Assembly (NCBI GenBank): GCA_910587705.1
Contig: CAJUMX010000009.1
Span: 1 to 64,000 of the forward strand
Direction: 5' to 3'
Source: an uncultured Oscillibacter sp.
GTDB taxonomy: Bacteria > Bacillota > Clostridia > Oscillospirales > Oscillospiraceae
DNA length: 64,000 nt
Shown: positions 51,457 to 61,177 of the stretch, piece by piece
Numbering within the stretch: the first letter of the stretch is position 1
How the letters are laid out: the number at the start of each line of letters is the position of its first letter
Translations under genes and position numbers: made by a program
Notes under the pieces: generated by a model
Databases searched by the model: none
Seen by the model: the letters and a program-made list of their open reading frames with translations, nothing else
Told to the model about the DNA's origin: nothing

Positions 51457-52371
51457 TCAGGAGCGATCATCACCGTCGTGCTTGCGAGAGATATCATTTT
51501 GGGGGTCATTATTAAAATACCGATAACGGAATGTGCCATGGAGGCGAATATCGGTGTTGAGAGAGTTTTCTTCATGGTTGCGGGCCAATGAAGGGGTCAT
51601 GCCAACAATGCGATGAAAAGTTCGTGAAAAGTAGTGGATGCTGGAAAAGCCGCATTGAGCGCTGATTTCTGTAAGACGGTTATTGGTACAGCAAACCAAG
51701 TCATAGGCCTTGCTGATACGAAGGCAGTTGATATATTCATTAATCGTATATCCGCTGGCGCGCTTAAAAACTTTACATAGGTGGTTTTTGGAGTATTTTA
51801 GATCTTTCGCTATGATATCCAGAGACAAATCCTCCAAAAAATGAATGGACAAATAGTCGGCAATATCTTTTTCGATACCAGTCAGCTTTTTTGTTTTCTC
51901 TTGGAGAGTACGATAAAATGGAGGCTGCGCGGAAACATGAGCGTTATTTCTGAGAAATAGCAAAAGCGATTGCTCAAATAGCGATTCGGCCATTTCCTTT
52001 GCAAAAAGCGCGCCAGTTACCCACTCGTTTCTCATGGTTTGCTGTAGATCACGGAAATGAGAGTCCGAAATCGTGATAAGCTGCGGCGCGTGAAGAAGAG
52101 CGCCTTTAATCGCCTCGTCGTGTACATAGAACTTCGTATCAATTGTTCGAAGCTGACCGCTTTTGATGGGATAAAGCTCATGAACCTGATTGGGCAAAAT
52201 CAGTAGACAGCTGTCCTTCTCCAAGACGATGCTTTGCTCACCAAGCAACATATTGCCGCGTCCCGCAATGCAGTAGTACATCTGAAAATAATCGTGAGCA
52301 TGCTGGCGAACGCCCCAATCCTTTGCGTAATCCACCATAAAAGTCCAAATGAGTTGTACCGGGTGCGTCAT
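51457..52371 (-). CDS. AraC-family transcriptional regulator with N-terminal cupin
   Basis: A 304-residue activator-type protein. The N-terminal cupin-like sensor (HAHDYFQMYYCIAGRGNMLL; LLILPNQVHELYPIKSGQLR) is followed by two HTHs at about residues 175-270 (LSLDIIAKDLKYSKNHLCKV; LTEISAQCGFSSIHYFSRTF; IVGMTPSLAR). The tail after the second HTH is about 35 residues longer than usual and extends into relic DNA, suggesting the original stop was lost. The start at 52371 (MTHPVQLIW) has GGAG 9 nt upstream. It is divergent from the C4-acid catabolic operon and its likely controller. Confidence 0.9.
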   Translation of the reverse strand: MTHPVQLIWTFMVDYAKDWGVRQHAHDYFQMYYCIAGRGNMLLGEQSIVLEKDSCLLILPNQVHELYPIKSGQLRTIDTKFYVHDEAIKGALLHAPQLITISDSHFRDLQQTMRNEWVTGALFAKEMAESLFEQSLLLFLRNNAHVSAQPPFYRTLQEKTKKLTGIEKDIADYLSIHFLEDLSLDIIAKDLKYSKNHLCKVFKRASGYTINEYINCLRISKAYDLVCCTNNRLTEISAQCGFSSIHYFSRTFHRIVGMTPSLARNHEENSLNTDIRLHGTFRYRYFNNDPQNDISRKHDGDDRS

Positions 52372-52724
52372 AATATCGACTCCAATTCGTAAGAGCTTTC
52401 TTAATATTTGCACAAAACAATTATAAAGTCAATGAAAATTCTTGTCTAGAATAATATAGTACAAAAAAGAAGCAACTGAGGCTAAAGACAAAAGAGGTCC
52501 AATTCGCTATACTTTTAAGTGAAAAGGGAACATAATGAACAAAAAGTGAGCAAAAAAGTAGAGAGGTATTCGGCACTATGTTTCAGTTTATAAATCTATC
52601 ATATTTGTGAGAATATAAAATAACAAATATAAATGAATGTTTGCATCAAATTAATGACAAAGAGCGGAGACCTGTGTGGCAAGAAACAAAATGATCGCGC
52701 CGCGGGCTTGGAGAGGAGTTTTAT
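52372..52724. other. AT-rich divergent control region
   Basis: No coding sequence. An inverted repeat ATATTTGT (52601-52608) / ACAAATAT (52623-52630) flanks a TATAAAAT stretch, a possible operator-promoter of the aldolase operon. No convincing -35 was found. Confidence 0.4.
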
Positions 52725-53519
52725 ATGCTGCGTTTAGACGAGGAATTTTATAATCCGGCGAAGCATTTGCTGAAAGAGCGCAAAAAAATGCTGGGGGCGT
52801 GGCTTCAGATCGCAAGTCCCTTTGCGGCTGAAATTTTTGCCAAGGCCGGCGTAGACATACTGATGATTGACATGGAACACGGCCCGAATGATATTTTAAG
52901 CCTGATTGATCAAATGCGGGCTTTGGGTCGTTTTGGTGGCGTTCCATTTGTGCGGGCGCCGTGGAATGATATGGTAGCGATCAAACGCATTTTAGACGCG
53001 GGCGCCTATGGTGTTTTGATCCCTTATGTTAACACGCGTGAGGAAGCTGAAGAAGCGGTCGCTGCTTGTAGATATCCAACCGCGGGGGTGCGGGGAGTGG
53101 CTCCGAGTCCAAGAGCCCCCGGCTGGAATATGAACAGTATGAATTACATGGAGCGGGCCAACGGTGAGATATTGGTCATGACGGCAGTCGAGACGCTGGA
53201 AGCCGTGGACAACATCGAAGAAATCTTGCAAGTAGACGGATTGGACGGTATTTTCGTGGGTCCTATGGACCTTGCCACTTCTATGGGGCACTTCTGTGAT
53301 CCCGCCAATCCGGATGTTCAGGCGGCGATTCAAAAAGTTGAGGATGCGGTTTTGCGTTCGGATAAGTTCTTGGCTTCCGTTGCCGGCGGTATGGACGCGG
53401 CGAAAGAGAAATTTGACCGTGGATATTCACTGGTCATTCCTTTTGCGGATGGCGGTACGCTGGGAGCGGCCGCGAAGAAAAATGTGGAACAATTTCAAGT
53501 GATGTTTCCGGATCGATAA
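52725..53519 (+). CDS. HpcH/HpaI-family aldolase
   Basis: A 264-residue class II pyruvate-type aldolase that cleaves a 2-keto-3-deoxy acid to pyruvate and an aldehyde. Seen: MIDMEHGPNDILSLIDQMRA with the metal-site Glu51, VPFVRAPWNDMVAIKRILDA, GVRGVAPSPRA and GLDGIFVGPMDLATSMG. Relatives include HpaI, GarL and RhmA. An AGGAG site precedes the ATG. It is the first gene of the operon and 37 nt before the transporter binding protein. Which keto-acid it cleaves is not readable; the kinase and dehydrogenases downstream point to C4-C6 acid sugars. Confidence 0.9.
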   Translation: MLRLDEEFYNPAKHLLKERKKMLGAWLQIASPFAAEIFAKAGVDILMIDMEHGPNDILSLIDQMRALGRFGGVPFVRAPWNDMVAIKRILDAGAYGVLIPYVNTREEAEEAVAACRYPTAGVRGVAPSPRAPGWNMNSMNYMERANGEILVMTAVETLEAVDNIEEILQVDGLDGIFVGPMDLATSMGHFCDPANPDVQAAIQKVEDAVLRSDKFLASVAGGMDAAKEKFDRGYSLVIPFADGGTLGAAAKKNVEQFQVMFPDR

Positions 53520-53556
53520 TCGTATCTGGGGATAATAAAAGAAAGGGAGAAGAACG

Positions 53557-54573
53557 ATGAAAAAATGGTTTGCAATGATTCTCACATTGGTTATGGTCCT
53601 TACTCTGAGCGCATGCGGCGCTAAAGAGGGAACGCCTGCTGTGAAGGAAGAGACCCCCGCGACGGAAAAAGGACCTCAAAGCGAGGAGATCAAGTGGCCG
53701 GAACGGCCGATTGAAATCGTCATTCCCTATGGCGCTGGCGGTGATACGGACTTCAACGCCCGCGCTTATGTGGAGGGCCTTTCCAAGGAATTGGGCGTAA
53801 ATGTGGGCGCGTCCAACGTTACCGGAAGCGGCGGCTCTATTGCCAGCCGTCAGGTAAAGGATGCGGACCCGGACGGATATTCTGTGCTGTTTTTCCATTC
53901 CGCAATCAACGTCAACGAGGTAATCGGCGTTGCGGATTTTGGCATTCAGGACTTTAAGTTGTCCTCCATTGTGGCGAAGAGCCCCGGTGAAATTATTGCC
54001 GTCCGCGCTGACTCCGGTTTTAAGACACTGGAGGATATGTTCAATTATAGCAAGGAACATCCTGGTGAGCTGAAGATCGGTATGGATACGGGTACAATGG
54101 TTCATGTTCAGAGCCTGATGATGCAAAAAGCCGGCTTTGACATTTCCCTGGTGGACGTCGGAGGAGCCTCCGACCGTGTGGCATCGCTGGCCGGCGGACA
54201 TATTGATTGCATTATTAACGCTTATGGCACGATTAAGGATTACTTGGAAAATGGTGAATTTGTCGCCTTGGCGCAAACCAATGGCGAACGTTCCGCCGGC
54301 TATCCGGACATTCCTACTGCCGCGGAGCAGGGATATGATTTGACATTGGAAAAGCACTACTTCTTTGCTTTCCCCAAGGATACACCCCAGGAAATTGTCG
54401 ACAGATTTGCTGCCGCCTGTGAAAAAGTTAATGGGGAGCAGGCCTATGCCGATTCCATTATGGAGTCCTTCCGGCAAGAGCCGTTCCTTGCCTCGGCGGA
54501 GGAAGGCATGAAGTATATGGAGACCTTTAAAGGCGTAGTGGAGAGCTTCGTTTCCGAACTGGTTGCCAGCTAA
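53557..54573 (+). CDS. Tripartite tricarboxylate transporter substrate-binding lipoprotein (TctC)
   Basis: A 338-residue Bug-type receptor. Lipobox TLSACGAK (Cys20). Motifs: WPERPIEIVIPYGAGGDTDF (the binding-site loop), NVTGSGGSIASRQVKDADPD, DVGGASDRVASLAGGHIDCI and PTAAEQGYDL. It captures a carboxylate outside the membrane for TctAB. Followed by two hairpins before tctB, which would favour excess binding protein. Confidence 0.94.
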   Translation: MKKWFAMILTLVMVLTLSACGAKEGTPAVKEETPATEKGPQSEEIKWPERPIEIVIPYGAGGDTDFNARAYVEGLSKELGVNVGASNVTGSGGSIASRQVKDADPDGYSVLFFHSAINVNEVIGVADFGIQDFKLSSIVAKSPGEIIAVRADSGFKTLEDMFNYSKEHPGELKIGMDTGTMVHVQSLMMQKAGFDISLVDVGGASDRVASLAGGHIDCIINAYGTIKDYLENGEFVALAQTNGERSAGYPDIPTAAEQGYDLTLEKHYFFAFPKDTPQEIVDRFAAACEKVNGEQAYADSIMESFRQEPFLASAEEGMKYMETFKGVVESFVSELVAS

Positions 54574-54616
54574 AAGGATCATGCTTTTATATGCCTAACA
54601 TGGCAGATAAAGACAG

Positions 54617-54643
54617 GGGCGGATAATCGTGGATTATCCGCCC
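54617..54643 (+). terminator. Intercistronic hairpin 1 between tctC and tctB
   Basis: A perfect 12-bp stem (54617-54628 with 54632-54643) with a GTG loop and no T-run; a probable 3' stabiliser for tctC mRNA. Confidence 0.55.
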
Positions 54644-54685
54644 GCTGTACCTAAGGAACAAAAGCGGATCAACAGGGCGGAACCA

Positions 54686-54705
54686 GGGACATGATCCCAT
54701 GTCCC
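54686..54705 (+). other. Intercistronic hairpin 2 between tctC and tctB
   Basis: An 8-bp stem GGGACATG (54686-54693) / CATGTCCC (54698-54705) with ATCC loop, ending 9 nt before the tctB ribosome site. Confidence 0.45.
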
Positions 54706-54725
54706 GGATTAAAAGGGAGAACAAT

Positions 54726-55220
54726 ATGTTTAAAAAGTACAGGGACGTATTTTGCGGCAGTGCTTTGATACTGCTGGGCATCGGACTGTATATTGCCTCG
54801 TTTGGCATTAAATCCGTTGCGCTGAATTTAATTAAAGCTGATTTTTTCCCACGGCTGGATGCGGCCCTTCTGGGTATCCTTGGAATTGTTTTGACAGCAA
54901 CTGGTTTAAAGAAGGGGAAGATTTTCCAGCATGCCGACGAAAAGGAAGGCCATTTTTGGGAAAACGATGGAACCATTAGCATGCTGGAGACCTTGGGGCT
55001 GATTGCGTTGTATATCTTTGCGCTGAAGCCGGTGGGTTTTATCATAACGACCCTTGCATATTTGGTGATGCAAATGTACGTGCTGGCGCCAAAGGAAGAG
55101 CGGACTCGCGGAAACATGGCGGTGTTTGTTGTGGTCTCTCTGATCACTTCGGTTGCTGTCTACTTCATTTTTACCAAAGTGTTTTATTTGATGCTGCCTG
55201 CCGGCATCCTGCGCGTTTGA
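54726..55220 (+). CDS. Tripartite tricarboxylate transporter small membrane subunit (TctB)
   Basis: A 164-residue protein with four spans (about residues 8-28, 40-58, 90-108 and 130-158). The N-terminal FCGSALILLGIGLYIASFGI and central FFPRLDAALLGILGIVLTAT match TctB. The start at 54726 has AGGGAG upstream. It precedes tctA by 12 nt. Confidence 0.88.
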   Translation: MFKKYRDVFCGSALILLGIGLYIASFGIKSVALNLIKADFFPRLDAALLGILGIVLTATGLKKGKIFQHADEKEGHFWENDGTISMLETLGLIALYIFALKPVGFIITTLAYLVMQMYVLAPKEERTRGNMAVFVVVSLITSVAVYFIFTKVFYLMLPAGILRV

Positions 55221-55232
55221 GGGAGGCGCCAT

Positions 55233-56729
55233 ATGTTAGAACTGATTACGGTCGGATTTTCCGAAATTGCCAGCTTGGAATGTATCCTTCTAATCGCGGT
55301 AGGCGTTGTGGTCGGCATTATTTTCGGCTCAATTCCCGGACTGTCTGCTACCATGGCAATCGCTCTTTGTTTGCCAATGACTTACGGTATGGCGCCGATC
55401 AGCGGCATGGCTTTATTAATCGGTCTCTATATCGGCGGCATTTCCGGCGGCCTGGTGGCGGCAATTCTGCTTCGGATTCCCGGCACGCCCTCATCGGTGG
55501 CGACCTGCTTTGACGGGTATCCCCTGGCCGCGAAGGGAGAGGCCGGAAAGGCCCTGGGCGTTGGCATTTTCTTCTCCTTTCTGGGAACGATTTTTGGCAT
55601 TCTTGTGTTGATGTGCATTTCTCCGTTTCTCGCAAAAATTGCGCTGAAATTTAGCTTCTATGAGTATTTTGCGGTAGGCGTGTTCTCCATGACCATGATG
55701 GCGAGCCTGATCAGCGGCTCCGTGGTGAAGGGGCTGGCCTCCGGCGCGATAGGCTTTTTGATTGCTATGGTGGGCGCAGCGCCCATTGACGGCCTTCCCC
55801 GGCTGACGTTCGGTTTCCATGCTCTGGATGGCGGTTTCGACATCCTTCCGCTTTTGATTGGCATGTTTGCCATTTCTGAAATTATCAAGGCGGCAAGAGA
55901 GCGCAACGTTCCCCAAATGACCGTTACGCAGAATTTTAAAATCAAAGGCTTTGGGTTCAGTGTCGAGGAGTTTATCAGCCAAATTGGAAATTTCTTTCGG
56001 TCCGCCATCATTGGCACCTGCATTGGTATTTTACCGGGTATTGGCGGAGGCACTTCCAACATCCTTGCCTATACAGCGGCAAAAAACGCGTCTAAAACAC
56101 CGGAAAAATTTGGTACTGGTGTGATTGATGGTATTGTGGCCTCTGAAACCTCCAATAACGCGACGGTCGGCGGAGCTTTGGTGCCGCTGCTGTGCCTGGG
56201 GATTCCCGGGGATGCGGCGACCGCGCTGCTCTTGGGTGGATTGACCATTCATGGCTTGAATCCTGGGCCGCTGTTGTTTGACACCGAAGCGGAGCTAGTA
56301 TACGGCATTTTTGCCATCTGTTTGGTTGCGAATCTGCTTATGGTAATGGCGGAATATGGCGGTATCAAGATTTTTGCGCGGGTTCTGACAGTCCCAAAAT
56401 ATATCTTGATGCCGATTATTCTGGTGCTTTGCGTAGTAGGAGCCTTTGGACTGAACAACCGTTTGTTTGATGTATGGGCCATTCTGGCGTTTGGAATTTT
56501 GGCATATATCCTTGAGAAGTTCAGCTTCCCCTTGACGCCTATTATTTTGGGCTTTATTCTGGGGCCCATGATTGAAACAAACCTGCGGCGAGGCTTGATT
56601 GCCAGCAAGGGCAGTTATCTTCCGTTCGTGACCTCCCCCATCAGCGCGGTTTTTCTGGCGGTGTCTGTCCTGGTGGTTGCGTTCGCGGTGCGGAAGGAGC
56701 TGCGTCTATCCAAAAAAGCAGATCAATGA
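55233..56729 (+). CDS. Tripartite tricarboxylate transporter large permease (TctA)
   Basis: A 498-residue permease with about 12 spans. Family motifs: GSIPGLSATMAIALCLPMTY and LYIGGISGGLVAAILLRIPG, then GTPSSVATCFDGYPLA in the first half, and GILPGIGGGTSNILAYTAAK plus IVASETSNNATVGGALVPLL in the second. It imports a carboxylate together with TctB and TctC. GGGAGG site before the ATG. Confidence 0.95.
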   Translation: MLELITVGFSEIASLECILLIAVGVVVGIIFGSIPGLSATMAIALCLPMTYGMAPISGMALLIGLYIGGISGGLVAAILLRIPGTPSSVATCFDGYPLAAKGEAGKALGVGIFFSFLGTIFGILVLMCISPFLAKIALKFSFYEYFAVGVFSMTMMASLISGSVVKGLASGAIGFLIAMVGAAPIDGLPRLTFGFHALDGGFDILPLLIGMFAISEIIKAARERNVPQMTVTQNFKIKGFGFSVEEFISQIGNFFRSAIIGTCIGILPGIGGGTSNILAYTAAKNASKTPEKFGTGVIDGIVASETSNNATVGGALVPLLCLGIPGDAATALLLGGLTIHGLNPGPLLFDTEAELVYGIFAICLVANLLMVMAEYGGIKIFARVLTVPKYILMPIILVLCVVGAFGLNNRLFDVWAILAFGILAYILEKFSFPLTPIILGFILGPMIETNLRRGLIASKGSYLPFVTSPISAVFLAVSVLVVAFAVRKELRLSKKADQ

Positions 56730-56746
56730 GAGAGTGAAGAGAGGCC

Positions 56747-57712
56747 ATGATGAAACAAAAGGTTTATGTAAGCGAGCCGATCCACCCGGAGGCTATTTCT
56801 CTACTGCGAAGGCACTTTGAAGTAATCCAAGGGCAGGATCTCGAGCATATTGTTAAGGAAGCTCAGGGGTGTGCGGGCATCCTGATTCGCTCCGTAAAAA
56901 TTACGGCAGAGATGATGGACGCGGTACCTTCTTTGAAGGTTGTTGCGAAGCACGGCATGGGGGTGGATAATATTGACGTGGAATACGCCACCCAAAAGGG
57001 GATTTTGGTAGTCAATGCTCCGTTTTCCAACCTTAACGCCGTGGCGGAGCATATGGTCATGCTGCTGCTTTCTTTGAGCAAGCGGACTGTCCGTATGGAC
57101 AAGTTGACCCGTGCCGGTGAGTTCGCGAAGCGCGGTATGTACAAGACCGCGGAATTAAAGGGCGCCACAGTTGGCCTGATTGGCCTGGGTAAAATCTCCC
57201 GTATGGTGGTGAAAAAGCTCTCTGGATTCGAAATGAATATAATTGCTAGCGACCCCTTTGTACAGCGGAAGGATGTGAACGGCCTGCCTGTGACTCTGGT
57301 CGCGCCGGAAGAGGTGTATACCCGGTCTGACTTTGTGATAGTACATACTTCCTTGCTTCCTTCAACCTACCATTTGGTGGGCGCGGAGCAGCTTCGCCTG
57401 ATGAAGCCAGCCGCGTATATCATCAACGCTTCCCGCGGGCCTGTCATCGATGAAGCGGCTCTGATAGAAGCGCTGAAAAACCACGAGCTCGCAGGCGCTG
57501 GCCTGGATGTCTTTGAGCAAGAACCGCCTGCCCCAGATAATCCGCTTTTCTCCATGGAAAATGTGATTCTATCCCCCCACAACGCCGCACTGAGCGATGG
57601 CGCCCTTTTGGCGATGGCAATGGATAGCGCGGCTGGGATTGTGGACTATCTGGAGGGGCGAATGCCCAAATATCCTTGCAATCCCAGTGTATTGCGGTCC
57701 CAGGAAGGCTAA
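56747..57712 (+). CDS. D-2-hydroxyacid dehydrogenase family (SerA-like)
   Basis: A 321-residue NAD-dependent 2-hydroxyacid dehydrogenase. N-terminal flavodoxin-like half (VYVSEPIHPEAISLLRRHFE; VVAKHGMGVDNIDVEYATQK); nucleotide motif GLIGLGKISRMV (about residue 140); catalytic Arg in NASRGPVIDEAAL; Glu in FEQEPP; and His in LSPHNAALSDGAL. It reduces or oxidises the alpha-keto/hydroxy centre of an acid. It lacks the regulatory ACT domain of long SerA. In context it may oxidise a tetronate or reduce a tartronate-type intermediate; the substrate is not readable. Confidence 0.92.
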   Translation: MMKQKVYVSEPIHPEAISLLRRHFEVIQGQDLEHIVKEAQGCAGILIRSVKITAEMMDAVPSLKVVAKHGMGVDNIDVEYATQKGILVVNAPFSNLNAVAEHMVMLLLSLSKRTVRMDKLTRAGEFAKRGMYKTAELKGATVGLIGLGKISRMVVKKLSGFEMNIIASDPFVQRKDVNGLPVTLVAPEEVYTRSDFVIVHTSLLPSTYHLVGAEQLRLMKPAAYIINASRGPVIDEAALIEALKNHELAGAGLDVFEQEPPAPDNPLFSMENVILSPHNAALSDGALLAMAMDSAAGIVDYLEGRMPKYPCNPSVLRSQEG

Positions 57713-57924
57713 GAGCTTGTACTTACAACGATGAAACGCCGTCTGACCGCTTTTTTCCCGCCGCGTTGCCTTCCCTTGCAAACAGGAATACGGTTGGGCA
57801 AATATAGGACATGACAACAAGAATCATGGGCTTGCTTTCTATAGATGGCGAGCCCTTCTTTGTAGGCAGGTTTTCTTTCGCGTGGAAACTAGAGGGTTCC
57901 CTGTAAAACGGGGAGGAGAAATCA

Positions 57925-58989
57925 ATGGACGAGGCAGTTAAAAAAATTTCATTTGAAAGTTTGCGCGGATTTACCCAGGAGCTTTTTATTGTGGGCGGTA
58001 TGCGTCCGCAAGAGGCGGCTTGGTATGCGGAGACAATTGTGCAGGCAAATCTGTGGGGAATTGATTCCCATGGCGTGATTCGCGTTCCGACATATTTTAA
58101 CCGCGTTCTGGTTGACGCGATTAACCGTCGGGCAGAAATCCGGACCATTCGGAAAGCCCCGGCTATCACGTTGGTCGACGCGGATGGAGCCGCTGGGGCC
58201 GTGGCTGGTCGGGTAGCCATGGAGCAGGCGATTAAAGATGCTCGCGTTTATGGCATTGGCGCGGCGGGGGTTACGAACAGCAACCACTTTGGAGCTGCCG
58301 CCTTATATAGTCAATTGGCGGTGAAGCAAGGTATGGTTGGAATTGCGATGACAAATGTCATGCCGCTGATTGCGGCTCCCTGCGCAAAGGCTCCTGTGGT
58401 CGGAAATAATCCGATCAGCGTTGCAATACCAACCTATTGCGAGTTTCCATTTTCCCTGGATATGTCTATGTCGGTGGCGGCTGGTGGAAAATTGCGTCTT
58501 GCGGTGGCGAAGGGAGAGAAGATCCCCTATGGATGGGGGATTGATAAAGATGGCAAGGCTACAGATGATCCGCGGAGGGTGCTGGAAGGTTTCCTGCTAC
58601 CAATCGGAGGATACAAGGGCCTGGGTCTTGCCTATGCGGTTGATATCTTGAGTGGCGTCATTACAGGGGGCCTGTTCGCGGATCAAATGCGGAGTATGTA
58701 TCATGACCCGGATGTTCCAAGCCTCACGGGTCATTTTATGATCGCCATGAATCTCTCGGCTTGGATTCAACCGGAAGAGATGAAAAGACGAATGGAGTAC
58801 TACCATCATTTTATCCAGAACGTACCCATGGCGGATGGCGCGGCTCCCTTGGCATTTCCGGGTGAACTGGAGGCACGCCAGGAGCAGAAACGCCGGAGAG
58901 AAGGTATTCCTGTTCCTGTCCGTACCATTGGGTCGCTAGAGCGGCTAAAAGGGCAATATCATATTCAATCCAATTTGGACGAGGTTTGA
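57925..58989 (+). CDS. Ldh-family oxidoreductase (malate/lactate/sulfolactate dehydrogenase type)
   Basis: A 354-residue enzyme of the Ldh_2 family, unrelated to classical LDH. Motifs: NLWGIDSHGVIRVPTYFNRV with the catalytic His, AGVTNSNHFGAAALYSQLAV, APVVGNNPISVAIPT and PIGGYKGLGLAYAVDILSGV. Members oxidise 2-hydroxy acids such as malate, ureidoglycolate, 2,3-diketogulonate or sulfolactate with NAD(P). It begins 212 nt after the upstream gene with GGGGAGG. The acid-sugar context suggests a hydroxy-acid dehydrogenase of the pathway. Confidence 0.92.
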   Translation: MDEAVKKISFESLRGFTQELFIVGGMRPQEAAWYAETIVQANLWGIDSHGVIRVPTYFNRVLVDAINRRAEIRTIRKAPAITLVDADGAAGAVAGRVAMEQAIKDARVYGIGAAGVTNSNHFGAAALYSQLAVKQGMVGIAMTNVMPLIAAPCAKAPVVGNNPISVAIPTYCEFPFSLDMSMSVAAGGKLRLAVAKGEKIPYGWGIDKDGKATDDPRRVLEGFLLPIGGYKGLGLAYAVDILSGVITGGLFADQMRSMYHDPDVPSLTGHFMIAMNLSAWIQPEEMKRRMEYYHHFIQNVPMADGAAPLAFPGELEARQEQKRRREGIPVPVRTIGSLERLKGQYHIQSNLDEV

Positions 58990-59013
58990 CCCTTGTGAGA
59001 AAGGAGGTACTCA

Positions 59014-59807
59014 ATGCTGTTTGGATGCTGTGTCCCGTCGAAGGATTATCGGCTTGCGGAACAGGCCGGATTTGATTTTGTGGAGTTCTCCGGAGCGGAG
59101 ATTTTCAATATGTCCGATGCGGAATTTGAGCGAGTTTGTGAAAGCGTTCGTGCCGGCAAGCTCCCCTGTGTGTCATTCAACAGCTATTGTGAAGGATCGC
59201 CTGCCATTGTGGGCGGAGAATTTGATGTGGAGCTTGTTTCCAGCTATGCGGAGTCTTTCTGTAGGCGGGCGGCGGCTCTTGGCGTGAGGATGCTTGGGAT
59301 GGCGCGCCGAATGCTCGAAGGCTGCCGCCGGGCTTTCAAAATAAACGGGCCGATGCGCAATGCAAAACCTTTTTGCGCATGACAGCCGGCGTGGCGAAGG
59401 CTTATGGGATGCGAGTGAATTTTGAACAATTGAACCCAAGAGCCTGTGAATACGGCACATCTACGAAAAAGGTGGCTGCGCTGGTTCGGGAAGTTGGCGC
59501 CAGCAACCTCGCTTTGGTGGTGGACTTTTACCATCGTGCGGTTGCCGGAGAGCCGGTTGGTGACTTCGCTGGATTTCAGGATTTGATTTGTCATACACAT
59601 ATCAGCACATGCGGAGCGAATTTGGAGCGAGGATATCCGGATATGAAGGATTTTGCATATTATGTGGAGCTTTTTTCCGATTTGAAAAAGGCTGGCTATC
59701 ATGGAACAATGAGCATCGAGGCACCGGCGGAAAATCTGCCGCGGCAAGGAGAAGCCGCTCTGAAAATGTTGCGTCTGGCGGATTTGGAAAGCGGAGGCTG
59801 GGCATGA
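59014..59807 (+). pseudogene. Sugar isomerase/epimerase-type TIM barrel (OtnI-like), frameshifted near 59300
   Basis: The gene begins as a xylose-isomerase-like barrel (GCCVPSKDYRLAEQAGFDFV; SGAEIFNMSDAEFE). At about 59297-59303 it departs from the family and stops at 59382. Reading the neighbouring frame from there gives GAPNARRLPPGFQNKRADAQ, then CKTFLRMTAGVAKAYGM, then NFEQLNPRACEYGTST, VVDFYHRAVAGEP and MSIEAPAENLP, a complete 265-residue protein. One missing base explains it. The barrel class includes hydroxypyruvate isomerase and OtnI, the 2-oxo-tetronate isomerase, which fits the kinase that follows with ATGA overlap. Decay or assembly error cannot be told apart here. Confidence 0.82.
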
Positions 59808-61051
59808 AACGAAACACATTGCTGATTGGCTGTATAGCGGATGATTTTACGGGTGGGAGTGATGCGGCGTCTTTTTTACGAAAAGCGGGCTTGAAAACTG
59901 TGCTTCTCAACGGCGTTGGGGATTGGGAAGGAGTGAAAGCCCTGCGGCCAGAGGCAGTCGTGATTGCGCTGAAATCCCGTTCCATCCCGGCGGAGCTTGC
60001 GGTTTCGCAGACACTGAAGGCCGCGAAATGGCTGCTGGAATGCGGCGCCGCGCACCTGTATTTTAAGTACTGCTCTACCTTTGATTCGACTCCGAAGGGC
60101 AATATCGGACCTGTCACGGATGCGCTTATGGAATTGACCGAAAGCAAGTGCACGGTAGTATGTCCTTCTCTTCCAGTCAACGGAAGAACCGTGAAGGATG
60201 GAATTTTGTATGTAAACGGCACACCCTTGGCGGAGAGCCACATGAGAAATCATCCCATCAACCCGATGACGCAGTCAGATATTTCTGTATTGATGGCGGC
60301 GCAGAGCCGCTATCCGTGTTTTATCCTCCAGGGAAATCAGATGGAGTGGATACAGGAAGAGCTCGCCGGGGAAAAGCGGTTTACAATGGTTCCTTCCTAT
60401 TCAACCGATGCGGATGGCGCGCGCATTGCGGAAAAATTCGGGCATTTACCCCTTCTGACGGGAGGATCCGGACTGTTGGAGCATTTGGGGCGGTTGTATG
60501 GCTCAAACCAATGTGAGGCGCGGGAGCCTTCTGCCGGGCAAGCTGCTCCGAAAGGATTGCCCAGACTGCTGCTAGCGGGGAGCTGTTCCGCCATGACGCG
60601 GAAACAGGTTGAAACATACCTCGCCCAGGGTGGAAACGCGATCCGAATTGAACCGGATAAGCTGCTGTCTGGCATGCAGACGGAAAAAGAGCTTCGGCAG
60701 GCTATTCGTTTGGCGGATGGGGATATCCTGCTGTATTCCACGGCGGATTCAAAGCGGGTGCGGGCGTATCAGCGTATGGGCTCAGAGCGGGTATCCGCGT
60801 TGCTGGAGGCGCTCATGGGGCGGCTGGCAGTTTACGGCAGAGACTGTGGTTACCAGCGGATTGTCGTGGCCGGTGGCGAAACATCCGGCGCGGTTATCAG
60901 GGAGCTGAAAACAGGGGCATTTCAAATTGGAGCGGATGTCGCTCCGGGCGTGCCGGAGCTGTGGCCAATCAATCAGCCCGAGTTGGCTCTGGTGCTAAAG
61001 TCGGGCAATTTCGGCGATGAAACATTTTTCCTTCATGTATTGGCAAATTAA
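59804..61051 (+). CDS. Four-carbon acid sugar kinase (OtnK-like, DUF1537)
   Basis: A 415-residue kinase of the DUF1537 family. N-terminal LLIGCIADDFTGGSDAASFL and the 3-oxo-tetronate-kinase signature YFKYCSTFDSTPKGNIGPVT (about residues 83-104), then VVCPSLPVNGRTVKDGILYV, and C-terminal nucleotide-binding segment VVAGGETSGAVIRELKTGAF with ALVLKSGNFGDETFF. Known OtnK phosphorylates 3-oxo-tetronate; the product is then decarboxylated by OtnC to dihydroxyacetone phosphate. No OtnC-like class II aldolase occurs in the window. The ATG overlaps the stop of the OtnI-like gene. Confidence 0.92.
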   Translation: MKRNTLLIGCIADDFTGGSDAASFLRKAGLKTVLLNGVGDWEGVKALRPEAVVIALKSRSIPAELAVSQTLKAAKWLLECGAAHLYFKYCSTFDSTPKGNIGPVTDALMELTESKCTVVCPSLPVNGRTVKDGILYVNGTPLAESHMRNHPINPMTQSDISVLMAAQSRYPCFILQGNQMEWIQEELAGEKRFTMVPSYSTDADGARIAEKFGHLPLLTGGSGLLEHLGRLYGSNQCEAREPSAGQAAPKGLPRLLLAGSCSAMTRKQVETYLAQGGNAIRIEPDKLLSGMQTEKELRQAIRLADGDILLYSTADSKRVRAYQRMGSERVSALLEALMGRLAVYGRDCGYQRIVVAGGETSGAVIRELKTGAFQIGADVAPGVPELWPINQPELALVLKSGNFGDETFFLHVLAN

Positions 61052-61177
61052 CCTATCGTGCACCGTGTTCCCGCACTATAATGATGCGCTTTTGGGACCC
61101 GCCGAAAGAATAAAGTCTGTTACTTTGGGATGATTTGCCGAGCCTTCTCTTTGAGCAAGTGGAAAGGAGAGTCATAT

